In this document: piece after piece, positions 52,901-61,337 of the stretch
Numbering within the stretch: the first letter of the stretch is position 1
Layout of the letters: each line of letters starts with the position of its first letter
Assembly: GCA_964609625.1 (NCBI GenBank)
Contig: CAZSRS010000011.1
Span: 1-64,000 of the forward strand
From: G963674665 sp964609625
Lineage (GTDB): Bacteria > Desulfobacterota > Desulfovibrionia > Desulfovibrionales > Desulfovibrionaceae
Length of the DNA stretch: 64,000 bases
Direction: 5' to 3'
Notes under the pieces: generated by a model
Database searches by the model: none
What the model saw: only the letters and a program-made list of their open reading frames with translations
What the model was told of the DNA's origin: nothing
Position numbers and translations under genes: made by a program

Positions 52901-53636
52901 CAGCCTCTGGAAAACCGGCTCTCCGGACAAGGGGCGGCGCCTGCTCGACCCCTTCTTCCTCAGCCCGGCCATGCCCGAACAGGCTGAAAACGCCCTGATG
53001 CTGGCCATGAGCATCTGCCTGGACACCCGCGATTGGCGCTGCCTCACGGACCTGGCCGAACGCACCGAACTCTGGGAAATCTCCCCCGTGGTGCGCGAGA
53101 CCATGGACTACAACCTGGCCCTGGCCTACGAAAACCTGGGACAATCCAACAAGAGCGCCCCCCTGTGGGAACAGCTCGCCCAGCGCCAGGACATCGACCC
53201 CAAACAAATGGCTTACGTCAGCTACTTCCTGGCCCACGAGGCCCGGAACAAGGACGACTTCAAGCGGGCCTTCGAGTTGGCCCAGGACAGCCTCTCCTAT
53301 TTCCTGGATCAACGCGAGGAACTGGACAAGATCAAGGATCTCCTGGCCCTGCTCATGGACATCACGCACAAGACCGACCGCACCCGTGAATCGCTGCGCT
53401 GGGCCATCGAATACGCGCGTTACATCAACCGCAACGACCCTGAATGGCCGGCCCTGCGCTATCGAATGGCCCAGCTCTACAAGGATCTGGCCGACATGCA
53501 GAAATGGCGGACCATCCTCCAGGAACTGGAAAAGGACATGCCCCATACCCTGTACGGTCGGATGGCCGCCTCTGACCTCAAGACCCAACAGATCGAACAG
53601 GGCGCCCGGCAGTTTGTACCCACCGGACGGATGTGA
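49950..53636 (+). CDS. Large exported TPR protein with low-complexity linker
   Basis: A 1228-residue envelope protein. A signal peptide (MRFPYRASRLWSLVLLLLFL, ending about GQAHG) is followed by an AMIN-like beta domain (about 30-125). A very long Pro/Gln/Glu/Ala-rich region (about 130-560) comes next, then at least a dozen tetratricopeptide-like helical repeats to the C-terminus, of the type found in cell-envelope assembly proteins (PDDDRIPLIHYYWGEYHFDR and similar). The ATG at 49950 starts the signal peptide; a start at 49926 adds eight residues. It is probably periplasmic. It follows the sigma-54 activator and precedes another exported protein by six bases. Function unknown. Confidence 0.8.
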   Translation: MRFPYRASRLWSLVLLLLFLLPVGQAHGLTHYWGKHPDKERLVIVFDDTIPTYTVKRTDQKSITLVLPQGYWQSHEKPQANTFGSAKLLSNVVVTPEGLRIDLKTNAFGYIQFPLDDRGKLVVDIFPDPIGAKWKPEAEAPAQPTPPAAPWEQAVQEEGVKPGSALQKLLEQRERSAQMPTQPAGPLADEPETSPSLPTQPEIPTPQPQPVAEPQPEPLPAPPAAQTPDPEATSQATSQPGPEASPLPQPAPSTAGPQPQERTSTKQDKGRPGSFFSVPYSYRAPISRSGPQELNNDGQPLPQPDVNAPPTPAAPRMPDERDNQSDAGAGVSPLAAATAQTGPERPQTGMQRLLEGAHFGIALAHAQEQAGLRQTFDPETPQPSEELDQPDTQIAPRPGPQEAGDFTLRAIMAPKDQTLPAPVQRIGSSRDVRKDPMEQATAPLPEVEQELPPDAPDAQTEIQTEAQPEVRVQVQPEAQPFPEAAAEVLEPASSPEPEQAAAPETVEPAVQADAPAMEETTAAQAPAATDAPEQADQAIRADQGDQEQAQEPDVREMLELQKQLTDGAAKEQEGPSFEETLLSGRAALANEDYENALVIFTGLKQHANLPKELVEDVVYNLAEALYAVHRNDLRENYSRIVNAYTEAMNNNLESTRVPEALFKLGLLNLKVDNPREAEAYFNILKRKYPDDDRIPLIHYYWGEYHFDRKDFQRAADEFQYIVQKFPDNRFVREASVGLARSLHNLGYEEQAQEIVDYIEKRWPRYYVEYPPLLRLFGDVNYKVGMKDRAKLNYWTYYNLDPDGEDADIVLARLGDIYLDLGDTNTAKELYEMAVEKFPDREGGLIAQMRLAEQGVYDAPTIADMFSVFDRPYSLQPAQVYERIVTRFPNSELAPLAQVKLAMWHLWNKRYRDALEAAQTFQQKFPGNALMDNTRTVAMQAFSSLVLQDLREENYQSVVNLWDANSILSSQEEQLPPETRIGLATSLWKTGSPDKGRRLLDPFFLSPAMPEQAENALMLAMSICLDTRDWRCLTDLAERTELWEISPVVRETMDYNLALAYENLGQSNKSAPLWEQLAQRQDIDPKQMAYVSYFLAHEARNKDDFKRAFELAQDSLSYFLDQREELDKIKDLLALLMDITHKTDRTRESLRWAIEYARYINRNDPEWPALRYRMAQLYKDLADMQKWRTILQELEKDMPHTLYGRMAASDLKTQQIEQGARQFVPTGRM

Positions 53637-53642
53637 CCGCCC

Positions 53643-54683
53643 ATGCACCGCCTCCTGTCCTGCCTGCTTGCCCTGTTCCTGACTCTGTGGCCCAGCATGT
53701 CCCCGTGCAAAGCCCCCGCCGCCCCGGATGTCTCCATCGTGGAATTCGGAGTGTATGTGGCCGAATTCTCGGATCCGGGCTTGGCCGGAGAGGTCCGGCT
53801 CCTGGAATCCACGGACCGCGTCCCCTTGGCCCCGGACGTGCTCTTCGGCATCCGTTACCAGTACACTGACCACACCGGCACCCTGAAGGCCGTGCCCCTG
53901 CACCTGGACATCGAGGTCAGCCATCCGCCCATCCCAGACCCCAAGACCGGCGCCTTGCACACATCCTACAGCCTGGCCGCGGACATCCGGCCCGGCGAAC
54001 GTCGCTTCCAGGGGCAGCGCCTGCCGGGGGGGCCACCGGCGCCGCCAACCGGGGAATATGTCTTCACCATCCTGCACAACGGCTCGGTCCTGGCCTCGCA
54101 GACCTTTCACATCCTGTCCCCCGCACGCGCCGCAACCAAGCCAGCACCCGTCCCCCCAACCAAGGCGGAGCCCGCGGTCGTTAAGTCAGTATCTCCCCCA
54201 CCCGACATTCTCGCCCCGGAGACTCACACCCTCTGCCGCGCCCTGGATCCGGCAGCCCTCACCCCGGCCTTCAGCCAGGCAAGGGTCCTGCCCGAGCACA
54301 GCTTCGGCCTCAGACTGCCCGATCCAGACACAGGGGGTGGAGCCATTCGCCAGGCCTGCTTCCTGGCCGTTTCCGACAGCCATGGCGCCGGTTACGCCAT
54401 CGCCACCTCGGACGGTACACTCTTGAGCCTCCTCCAACCCTTGGAACCCGGCCGACAGGTCCTGGCCGTGAGCTTCACCGAGACAGGGGGCGATCTCTGG
54501 CCCGAAATCGTGGTCATTGCCGAAGACACCACCCAGACACCGCCGAGCATGGACAGCCGGGTCTACTTCAGCACGGGAAAGGGTCCGAACTGGGAGCGTC
54601 GGCCCGAGGTGGACGCCCACATCGCCAGATTGGGCAACGCCATGGCCGTGCGGCGTTGGCTCGCGCAGTGGGACGGATTGTAG
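53643..54683 (+). CDS. Exported protein of unknown function
   Basis: A 346-residue secreted protein with signal peptide (MHRLLSCLLALFLTLWPSMS, cleavage after about residue 23). An N-terminal beta-rich domain (VSIVEFGVYVAEFSD to about 165) is followed by a Pro-rich linker and a second domain (about 195-346) with no recognised family, containing FLAVSDSHGAGYAIATSDG, a pattern loosely like FG-GAP/propeller-type segments. It starts six bases after the TPR gene stop, so the two are cotranscribed and probably act together in the periplasm. Confidence 0.7.
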   Translation: MHRLLSCLLALFLTLWPSMSPCKAPAAPDVSIVEFGVYVAEFSDPGLAGEVRLLESTDRVPLAPDVLFGIRYQYTDHTGTLKAVPLHLDIEVSHPPIPDPKTGALHTSYSLAADIRPGERRFQGQRLPGGPPAPPTGEYVFTILHNGSVLASQTFHILSPARAATKPAPVPPTKAEPAVVKSVSPPPDILAPETHTLCRALDPAALTPAFSQARVLPEHSFGLRLPDPDTGGGAIRQACFLAVSDSHGAGYAIATSDGTLLSLLQPLEPGRQVLAVSFTETGGDLWPEIVVIAEDTTQTPPSMDSRVYFSTGKGPNWERRPEVDAHIARLGNAMAVRRWLAQWDGL

Positions 54684-54710
54684 CCAATCGCGGAGAAATC
54701 CAACTGCCTG

Positions 54711-55742
54711 TCAGGCTCGGCCATAGGCACGGGCGTCGGCCAAGGCAGCGGCGTGCATCTCCCGCCGCGTCTGGAGGTCGGCCATGAGCGCACAGATCGC
54801 CTCGATCCACGCGCCCTTGTCCTCGCCTGCCAGGATACCGTTGTGGTTGTGGCGCACGATGCGACGGAAAACCGGCACATCCGAATACACGCCCACGCCG
54901 CCGCAGCGGGTGATGTCATAGAACTTCACGTGGGTGCGGCGCTCGTTGAAGAGCGAAGGCAGCAGCGGCGCCAGACCCACGCCGTGGCGCACTGTGGAAG
55001 TATACTCCAGGAAGGCCGGCCATTCCATGTGGTTGAGCACGCGTACACGGGGCACGCCCCTGAACACGTCGCGCACCCTGGTGTCCCCCAACACCTCGAA
55101 GACCGTACCGGGCAGCCTGGCCTGCACGCCCTCGGCCACTTCACGCAACCAGCGCATCTCGCGCAGATGCGAGGACGTGCCGTGATAGAAAACCACCGGC
55201 GGAGAGTCCCAGGTGTCGGAATCCACCACCTCCCCCATGCGCTCCACATAGAGCGGTTCCAACACGTTCTCTGGAGGCAGGCCGCAGGACAGTGCCAGGG
55301 GTTCGCAGGAAACCAGCCAACGGGCCTGGAGCCGCCGCAAGGCTGGCAGGGAGCGGCTGTACCGCCACCAGGATTTCCAGGCATAGCGCAAAGGCAGGTA
55401 CGGATCCCGCAGGATGGCTGGCAGGTCGTCGTCAATGAACAGGACAACCTCCTCACGGGGCGCGCTCTCCAGGAAGTGCAACCACTCCAGGGGCGCGTGA
55501 CGCACGATCAGCACCCGGCCGGGTTCGCCGAGACCTTTCCCGCGCGCCGCGTCCGGGCCCAGGGCGCAGGTGTCCACGTAGCGGGCCTGGGGCCAGCGCC
55601 CGGTGCAGTAGAAATCCAGGGTGGGGGTGTGGCCGAAATGCAGAACCGTATCAGGGGGCGCGCCGCTCCACGCCTGTGCGCACAGCCGGCCTGCCGGCGC
55701 CAGCCGGCGGAGGAAGGCGAAGGCTGCCTCTGTCCTGGGCAT
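54711..55742 (-). CDS. Glycosyltransferase-like protein (GT-B fold)
   Basis: A 343-residue protein resembling GT1/GT4-type glycosyltransferases. Segments VSCEPLALSCGLPPENVLEPLYVER (in two parts) and VVFYHGTSSHLREMRWLREV mark the hinge and the start of the second Rossmann domain; NHNGILA near the C-terminus resembles the donor-binding loop. No membrane segment. The start at 55742 follows GAGGAA. It lies about 150 bases after kdsD in the same direction. Sugar and acceptor are unknown; the context suggests capsule or lipopolysaccharide core assembly. Confidence 0.7.
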   Translation of the reverse strand: MPRTEAAFAFLRRLAPAGRLCAQAWSGAPPDTVLHFGHTPTLDFYCTGRWPQARYVDTCALGPDAARGKGLGEPGRVLIVRHAPLEWLHFLESAPREEVVLFIDDDLPAILRDPYLPLRYAWKSWWRYSRSLPALRRLQARWLVSCEPLALSCGLPPENVLEPLYVERMGEVVDSDTWDSPPVVFYHGTSSHLREMRWLREVAEGVQARLPGTVFEVLGDTRVRDVFRGVPRVRVLNHMEWPAFLEYTSTVRHGVGLAPLLPSLFNERRTHVKFYDITRCGGVGVYSDVPVFRRIVRHNHNGILAGEDKGAWIEAICALMADLQTRREMHAAALADARAYGRA

Positions 55743-55892
55743 GAAGGATTCCTCGAGATCTACTCGGATCGCACTCCCGGCCCCATGGGTCGGGCTTTAT
55801 TCGGGAGACGCCCCTGCGGGGCTTTGTTGCCGATGACCCACTGGAGACACCTGGAAGTCAGACCCCGTGGTGCCTCACCCTCCATCCTTTCC

Positions 55893-56861
55893 TCACACCA
55901 GACCTTCGCGTACCAGCATGTGCAGGTGCAAGGCGCCGATGACCCTGGAGTTTTCATCCACCACGGGCAGAAAGGTGATGGCCTTGTCCTTCATGATCTG
56001 GGCCGCGTCCACGGCCATGGTCTCGGTAATGACCCGCAAGGGGTTGCGGATCATGAAGCGTTGCATGGGTTCGGAGAGGTCCGGCGGGTGCCCCCCGTCG
56101 AGCAACCGGCGCAGGTCGCCGTCGGTGAACACTCCCTGCAGGGCGCCCTGTTCGTCCACCACGGTGGTGGCACCCATGCGTTTACGCGAGACCTCCATGA
56201 TGGCTTCGTTGAATTTGGTGTCCAGGTGCACGCGGGGCACGTCGTCGCCCGAGGCCATGATGTCGCCTACCCGGTAGAGCAGCCGTTTGCCCAGGGAGCC
56301 GCCGGGGTGGAACATGCCGAAGTCCTGCTGCGTGAAACCGCGGCGGTGGATCAGACAAACGGCCACGGCGTCGCCCATGACCATGGCGGCCGTGGTGCTC
56401 GCCGTGGGGGCGCAGCCCAGGGGGCAAGCCTCCCGGCGCACGGAGACGTCGAGCAGGATGTCGCTGTATCTGGCCAGTGTGGAGTCCGCGTTGCCCAGCA
56501 GGGAGATGATCTTCACACCCAGCCGGCGAAAGGACGGTATCAGGCGGATGACCTCTTCGGTCTCGCCGCTGTTGGAGACGATCATGGCCACGTCCGCGGC
56601 CGTGACGATGCCCAGGTCGCCGTGAAAGGCCTCGCTGGGGTGCATGAAAAACGACGGCGTGCCCGTGCTGGAGAGCGTTGCCGCGATCTTGCGGCCCACG
56701 ATGCCGGCCTTGCCCATCCCGGTGACGATGAGCCGCCCCCTGGAATTGTAGATCAGGTCCACGGCCGCTTCCAAACTGTCGTCCAGACGCTCCATGAGGT
56801 CCCGCACGGCGTCCAGCTCCAGCCTGATGGCCTCCCGCGCCCATTCGATGCATTTATTCAT
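55893..56861 (-). CDS. kdsD: Arabinose 5-phosphate isomerase
   Basis: Interconverts ribulose 5-phosphate and arabinose 5-phosphate, first step of Kdo synthesis. The 322-residue protein has the SIS domain (VTGMGKAGIVGRKIAATLSS, IVSNSGETEEVI) with the HPSEAFHGDLG metal/substrate motif, and two C-terminal CBS domains, as in KdsD/GutQ. GGAGG precedes the ATG at 56861, which overlaps the kdsA stop by four bases. Together with kdsA and kdsB upstream it covers the route from Ru5P to CMP-Kdo, except for the KDO-8P phosphatase KdsC. Confidence 0.96.
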   Translation of the reverse strand: MNKCIEWAREAIRLELDAVRDLMERLDDSLEAAVDLIYNSRGRLIVTGMGKAGIVGRKIAATLSSTGTPSFFMHPSEAFHGDLGIVTAADVAMIVSNSGETEEVIRLIPSFRRLGVKIISLLGNADSTLARYSDILLDVSVRREACPLGCAPTASTTAAMVMGDAVAVCLIHRRGFTQQDFGMFHPGGSLGKRLLYRVGDIMASGDDVPRVHLDTKFNEAIMEVSRKRMGATTVVDEQGALQGVFTDGDLRRLLDGGHPPDLSEPMQRFMIRNPLRVITETMAVDAAQIMKDKAITFLPVVDENSRVIGALHLHMLVREGLV

Positions 56862-57691
56862 GAGGCTGCCTCCGCCAGTACCAATTCCCTGATGGCGGCC
56901 AGGGTGCGCAGGGCACCCGCGGTCTGCTCCAGCGGCAGCATGTTCGGTCCGTCGCAAGGGGCGTTGTCCGGCGCGTCGTGCACCTCCAGGAACACGGCGT
57001 CGGCACCGGCCGCCACGGCCGCCCGCGCCAGAGGCAGGACAAACTCCCTGTTGCCGCCGGAGCGATCACCCTGCCCTCCGGGGAGCTGCACCGAATGGGT
57101 GGCGTCGAAGACCATGGGGTAGCCCAAGGCGCGCATGATTGGCACGCTGCGCATGTCCACCACCAGGTTGTTGTAGCCGAAGCTGGCGCCGCGCTCCGTG
57201 AGCAGGATGCGTGCGCAGCCGGCGCTCTCCAGCTTGGCCACCACGTTCTTCATGTCCCAGGGCGCGAGGAACTGCCCCTTCTTGACATTGACCACCCGGC
57301 CGGTGGCGGCCGCGGCCAGCAGCAGATCGGTCTGGCGGCAGAGGAAGGCCGGGATCTGGATGACATCCAGGACTTCCGCCGCCACCGCGGCCTGCTCCGG
57401 CGTGTGGATGTCCGAGATGACCGGCACGCCCAGGCCGTGCCTCACCTCTTCCAGGATACGCAGTCCCTGCTCCGCGCCCGGCCCTCTGAAGGAACCGATG
57501 GAGGAGCGATTTGCCTTGTCGTAGGAGGATTTGAAGACAAAGGGCAGTCCCAGGCCGGCGCAGATGTCGCGCAGGGCCTCGGCCATGCGCAGGGAGTGCT
57601 CCCGGTTCTCGATGACGCAGGGACCGGCGATGACCGCCAGGGGGCGCGCCCCGAACCTGGTGTTTCCAACTTCGATGACCGCGACTGACAC
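56858..57691 (-). CDS. kdsA: 3-deoxy-8-phosphooctulonate synthase
   Basis: Condenses arabinose 5-phosphate with PEP to Kdo-8-phosphate. The 277-residue protein has IAGPCVIEN, KSSYDKANRSS, HTPEQAAVAAEVLD, the conserved NVKKGQFLAPWDM and FDATHSVQLPGG. The Cys in IAGPC and the CDGPNM segment point to the metal-dependent type. It starts at a GTG (57691) directly after the kdsB stop, with GGAAAGAG before it. It lies between kdsB and kdsD in one operon. Confidence 0.97.
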   Translation of the reverse strand: MSVAVIEVGNTRFGARPLAVIAGPCVIENREHSLRMAEALRDICAGLGLPFVFKSSYDKANRSSIGSFRGPGAEQGLRILEEVRHGLGVPVISDIHTPEQAAVAAEVLDVIQIPAFLCRQTDLLLAAAATGRVVNVKKGQFLAPWDMKNVVAKLESAGCARILLTERGASFGYNNLVVDMRSVPIMRALGYPMVFDATHSVQLPGGQGDRSGGNREFVLPLARAAVAAGADAVFLEVHDAPDNAPCDGPNMLPLEQTAGALRTLAAIRELVLAEAAS

Positions 57692-58414
57692 TCAACTCTT
57701 TCCTTGCAACAGGGTTCGTACACGGTAAAGGTCTTCCATGGTGTCCACGCCTACGGACTCGTAGTCGGTATCCACCACGCGGATCTTCATGCCATGGTAG
57801 AGGGCGCGGAGCTGCTCCAGACTCTCGGCCCGCTCCAGGGGCACGGGAGGCGTGGCGGCGAGCCTGAGCAGGGCGCTCCTCCGGTAGCCATAAATGCCGA
57901 TGTGCTTGTGATGCACGACGTGCTCCCCGCGCGGGTAGGGGATCACGGAGCGGGAAAAATACAGGGCATCGCCCCGGGCGTCGGTGACCACCTTGACCAC
58001 GTTGGGGTTTTCGATCTCGGCCGCGCCGCTGATGACCTTCCTGGCCGTGGCCATGTCCAGGAGCGGATCCCGCAACAGCACTTCGGCAACGGCGTCGATG
58101 ACGGCCGGGTCTATAAGGGGTTCGTCGCCCTGGATGTTGACGACGACCTCTTCACAGCGCTCGCGCATCACCTCGGCCACGCGATCCGTGCCCGTCGCAT
58201 GCGTGGGGGCGGTGAGGACACAGGGCATGGCGTTGTCGCGGCAATAGTCGAGGATGCGTCGGTCGTCGGTGGCCACGAGCACCTCGGCCAACCGGCTTTG
58301 ACTGGCGCGTTCGAAGACGTGACGGATCAAGGGCTTGCCGCAGATGTCCAGCAGGGGTTTCCCCGGCAGCCTGGTGGCCCCATAACGTGCCGGTATCACG
58401 CCTACCGCTTGCAT
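57692..58414 (-). CDS. kdsB: 3-deoxy-manno-octulosonate cytidylyltransferase
   Basis: Activates Kdo as CMP-Kdo using CTP. The 240-residue protein has IPARYGATRLPGKPLL, the ATGTDRVAEV motif, NIQGDEPLI and the HIGIYGYRR motif, all typical of KdsB. Its stop is immediately followed by the kdsA GTG start. It lies 65 bases after the small lipoprotein gene. CMP-Kdo made here would feed both lipid A core and the KpsC transferase encoded just upstream. Confidence 0.97.
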   Translation of the reverse strand: MQAVGVIPARYGATRLPGKPLLDICGKPLIRHVFERASQSRLAEVLVATDDRRILDYCRDNAMPCVLTAPTHATGTDRVAEVMRERCEEVVVNIQGDEPLIDPAVIDAVAEVLLRDPLLDMATARKVISGAAEIENPNVVKVVTDARGDALYFSRSVIPYPRGEHVVHHKHIGIYGYRRSALLRLAATPPVPLERAESLEQLRALYHGMKIRVVDTDYESVGVDTMEDLYRVRTLLQGKS

Positions 58415-58479
58415 GTCGTGTCCGTATGCTGCCGGAGTGCCGCCTTCCCCCGAAGGGAGCGGCGTGCGGAACGCGCCGG

Positions 58480-58995
58480 TCAGTTGGGTTGAATGGATTT
58501 GTACTCGACGACGGCGCCCGGCGTGGTCTTAACCCTGCCGCTGAAGCGCGGGGATTCGGTGGCGTCCGGAATCTGACTCTGGGTGCCATATTGCTGGGCC
58601 GGTGCGGCCGGAACCGGAGTCATGGTAGGTGCGGGTTGTACGGGAATGCCCGCGCAACCGCCCCAGATCCTGGGGGCCTGAATCCACTGCGTGTCCTGCC
58701 TGCACATGGCGATGGTCTCGACACAGCTGCTGGAGACGTGGATCAGAGCCTGCCTGCACTCCATGCCCAGGGCCGAGAGATAGTCGCGCCCCACCACCAC
58801 GCGCACGTTGCCGTAGAGGGGGTCGTTGAACCAACCGCTGGCCCCTGGAGGCGCACTAGTGATGAAACCGACCATGGGTGAAAGCATGGCGGGCTGCTCC
58901 ACCGTGACAACGGGTTCCATCGCGACTTGCTTCTGTATGCAGCCACCGAACAAAATCAGGCAAAGCAGAACGATGGTCAGACGAGTCATGGTCAT
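58480..58995 (-). CDS. Small lipoprotein of unknown function
   Basis: A 171-residue predicted lipoprotein. The signal peptide ends in lipobox LFGGC (Cys at about 19). The mature part holds the segment GWFNDPLYGNVRVVVGRDY, several Cys (CRQALIH, SSSCVETIAMC) suited to disulfides, and a Pro/Ala/Gln-rich tail. I do not recognise the family. Start at 58995, with an ATG two codons later possible; GAGGA lies upstream. It is the first gene before kdsB, with its own candidate promoter, so it is tied to Kdo/envelope genes. Confidence 0.75.
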   Translation of the reverse strand: MTMTRLTIVLLCLILFGGCIQKQVAMEPVVTVEQPAMLSPMVGFITSAPPGASGWFNDPLYGNVRVVVGRDYLSALGMECRQALIHVSSSCVETIAMCRQDTQWIQAPRIWGGCAGIPVQPAPTMTPVPAAPAQQYGTQSQIPDATESPRFSGRVKTTPGAVVEYKSIQPN

Positions 58996-59082
58996 GGTTG
59001 GTGAATCCTCATTCTTCCTGCAAGAGCGGCGACGGATCCTTTGGATCGAAACGCTTCGCCGGGCAAGATTAAAAACTCAATT

Positions 59083-59111
59083 TTCATAATCTTATTCGTG
59101 GCTATTGTCCA
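59083..59111 (-). promoter_or_regulatory. Candidate promoter of the lipoprotein-kdsB-kdsA-kdsD operon
   Basis: On minus, TGGACA (59111-59106; 5/6 match to -35) and TATGAA (59088-59083; 4/6 match to -10) are separated by 17 bases in an AT-rich gap. Transcription would start near 59076, about 80 bases before the lipoprotein start. Confidence 0.5.
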
Positions 59112-59119
59112 TGGTCTAT

Positions 59120-61207
59120 TCACTTCCGCTCCCAGAAACAAACCCGCTGCCAGGTGCGACATAGCAGGCGCTCCAGCCGGCCCTGGCGGGGTTCCTTGCC
59201 CTGCTGGAGGCGCTCCAGCACGACCTCGGGCCCACAGAACATCTCCGTGTTCCAATCGAAATAGCTCGGGTAGACAATGAGCACTCCCGCCACCAGGGCA
59301 TCCAGGGACAGCGCCCTACCACGGCGCGGGAAGGTGAGCCTGTCCGTGGTCAGTCCCCACCCGGCATAGAATGGGCCGCCGTAGGTGTGCACCGCCACCC
59401 CTCGCAGCAGGGCCTCGAAGCCGGAGAGGGAGGTCAGGGTGTGCAGCTGGTGCACCATGGGGAAGAGCACCGTGAGCGGGACATTGGTCATCGTGAGGTC
59501 GTAGAGCCTGGAGCCTTCCCTGTCCGGAACCCGGCCCTTGCGGTTACCGCGCAGGACGTCGGGATGTGGCTTGTAGACTATGCACGCGTCGGGGCGGTTT
59601 TCCCGCACGGCCCTGAGCAGATCGAGATTGGAGTAGATTCCCAGGCCGCCGCATTGCACAGAAGCGTCGTCCTCTACCTGTCCCACCACCAGAACCACCT
59701 CGCGGTCCTGGGCCAGTTCGCATATCTGCGCGGAGCACTGCCCCCCGTCGCTGCCCACGTTGTACTTGGTGATCTCCCTGTCCACCAGGGTGTGGCGCAA
59801 CGCCGCCGCGCGGCTCAAAAGGCGGTCGTCGAAGTCCGCGTCGCGCAGGATGTCTTCCAAGTCACAGGGACCGTTGGGGTCGAAGTAGATGCCCTTGGAG
59901 TCGAAACACAGGGAATAGGGCCAGAAATAGTCCGAGCCCAGGCCGGAGGAGCGGATGAAGCCGTCCTCGATGCGGCCCGGCTCCGGCTCCGGGGTTGCTC
60001 GAGCGGCATGGACGGAGGGCGTGGCCGCTTCATGGGCAGTAACCTGGGCAGCAACCTGGGCCGTCTCCTTGTTCTGGGCGTATTTCGCGGCCCAAACCAC
60101 CACCCGCCCTTCCTCGGCCTGGGCGGCCTTCACGGCCGTAGCCAGGGTGCGGGCAAAAAGTACCCTGCCCTGGTTGGAACTCAGGAAATGCTTGGCAAAG
60201 CCCCGCCGCCAGAAGGAAAAGCCGGCACAGACCCAGGTACCTCGATTGCGCTCGTTGTGCCGCCGTTGGTCGGCGAGGATGTCGATGACCCGCAGCACGT
60301 CACAGAGCCGCCCCCTAAATGGGTCAATGTAGCGGGCGTAACGCAGGTAGGCGGCGATGAAGACCTCCTCCATCGTGCGGGGCGCACTGCGGCGTTCGCA
60401 ACGTTGCCGGTCTCTGGTCAGACCCCAGCCTGCATAGAACGGCAGGCCGAAGCAGTGGACTTCCTTGCCCGCGAGCAGCCCCTCGAATCCCATCTGCGAG
60501 CTGACGGTATAGACCTTGTCCACCTGGGCGAGCAAGGACAAGGGGCTGACTTCCATGCCCAGGAGGGTGACGTCGGGTAGGGGCGTTTCCGTGAGATAGC
60601 CGCGCTTCTTGCCGGAAAGCACATCGGGGTGAACCTTGGCGGCGATGTGGGCGTCGGGGTTCTCCTGCCTCGCCTCCCTGGCCATGGCCGCGAAGGTGGT
60701 CTCGTCGGCGCCACCGAGACTGACCGAGGCGTCGTTGCGGGTCTGATCCAGGAGAAGGACCCTGGTCCTGCCATCGTCTGGAAAGAGGTCCTCCTGGAGG
60801 TCTGGGGCGTGGTTGTACTTGCTCAGACGATAATGGCGGATGGCCTCCATTGCCTGGCGCGCGGTGTCGCGTTCCTGGTCCGTGAAGTCCGCGCGGATGA
60901 TTTGGTTTTCCAGGTCCGAGGCCGCGCTTGCGTCGTAGTAGACTCCGCTGCGGTCGATGACCACCGAAAGAGGTGGCTGGCCCTGGACCCCTAGGCCCAG
61001 AGAGCGCAGAAAGCCGTCCTCCACGGAGATATAGGGGAGATTCCAGGACCTGGCGCGCTCCCGTGCCTTGCGGGCCGTGGGCTTGTAGCCCCAACCGGCC
61101 ACTGCGGAGAGCTGGTCCGGGCTGCGGGGAGCGAAGCGCAGGGATTCTCCGAGCAGGGTTTCCAGGTGAGGGATGTCACGCATTCCCCTGGAAAAAATGC
61201 CTATCAC
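59120..61207 (-). CDS. kpsC: Capsular polysaccharide beta-Kdo transferase KpsC
   Basis: Dual retaining beta-Kdo transferase that builds the Kdo linker on phosphatidylglycerol for capsule export. The 695-residue protein is a duplicated fold. Half 1 has VHPDVLSGKKRG and GFEGLLAGKEV then PFYAGWGLTRD; half 2 has PHPDVLRGNRKG, GFEALLRGVAV and PFYAGWGLTTD. The Ala/Glu/Thr-rich linker near the middle (about 395-420) separates them. A GTG at 61207 with GAGG upstream fits the family start (VIGIFSRGM); the longer frame starts in noncoding sequence. It is downstream of the kpsD-like and kpsE genes. Confidence 0.92.
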   Translation of the reverse strand: MIGIFSRGMRDIPHLETLLGESLRFAPRSPDQLSAVAGWGYKPTARKARERARSWNLPYISVEDGFLRSLGLGVQGQPPLSVVIDRSGVYYDASAASDLENQIIRADFTDQERDTARQAMEAIRHYRLSKYNHAPDLQEDLFPDDGRTRVLLLDQTRNDASVSLGGADETTFAAMAREARQENPDAHIAAKVHPDVLSGKKRGYLTETPLPDVTLLGMEVSPLSLLAQVDKVYTVSSQMGFEGLLAGKEVHCFGLPFYAGWGLTRDRQRCERRSAPRTMEEVFIAAYLRYARYIDPFRGRLCDVLRVIDILADQRRHNERNRGTWVCAGFSFWRRGFAKHFLSSNQGRVLFARTLATAVKAAQAEEGRVVVWAAKYAQNKETAQVAAQVTAHEAATPSVHAARATPEPEPGRIEDGFIRSSGLGSDYFWPYSLCFDSKGIYFDPNGPCDLEDILRDADFDDRLLSRAAALRHTLVDREITKYNVGSDGGQCSAQICELAQDREVVLVVGQVEDDASVQCGGLGIYSNLDLLRAVRENRPDACIVYKPHPDVLRGNRKGRVPDREGSRLYDLTMTNVPLTVLFPMVHQLHTLTSLSGFEALLRGVAVHTYGGPFYAGWGLTTDRLTFPRRGRALSLDALVAGVLIVYPSYFDWNTEMFCGPEVVLERLQQGKEPRQGRLERLLCRTWQRVCFWERK

Positions 61208-61337
61208 GACAGCCTCGCTGCTTGGGTAAGCACGGCCATACGTTTCACGCCCCCGACCGCCTGCCCGCCAAGTCCGCACTCGGCACGAGGAGCCTCGTCA
61301 GGCCACGACACCGCCATGACCTGGTGCGCGGTCGCTC

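Noticed and set aside
55795..55830. Hairpin GCCCC-TGC-GGGGC followed by TTTGTT as a terminator
   Set aside because: The T tract faces the plus strand, but no plus-strand gene reads into it; on minus it lacks a T tract. Left unassigned.
54753..57122. 789-codon open frame on plus, opposite glycosyltransferase, kdsD and kdsA
   Set aside because: Spans three genes of clear identity on the other strand; product is His/Gly-rich with no known domain.
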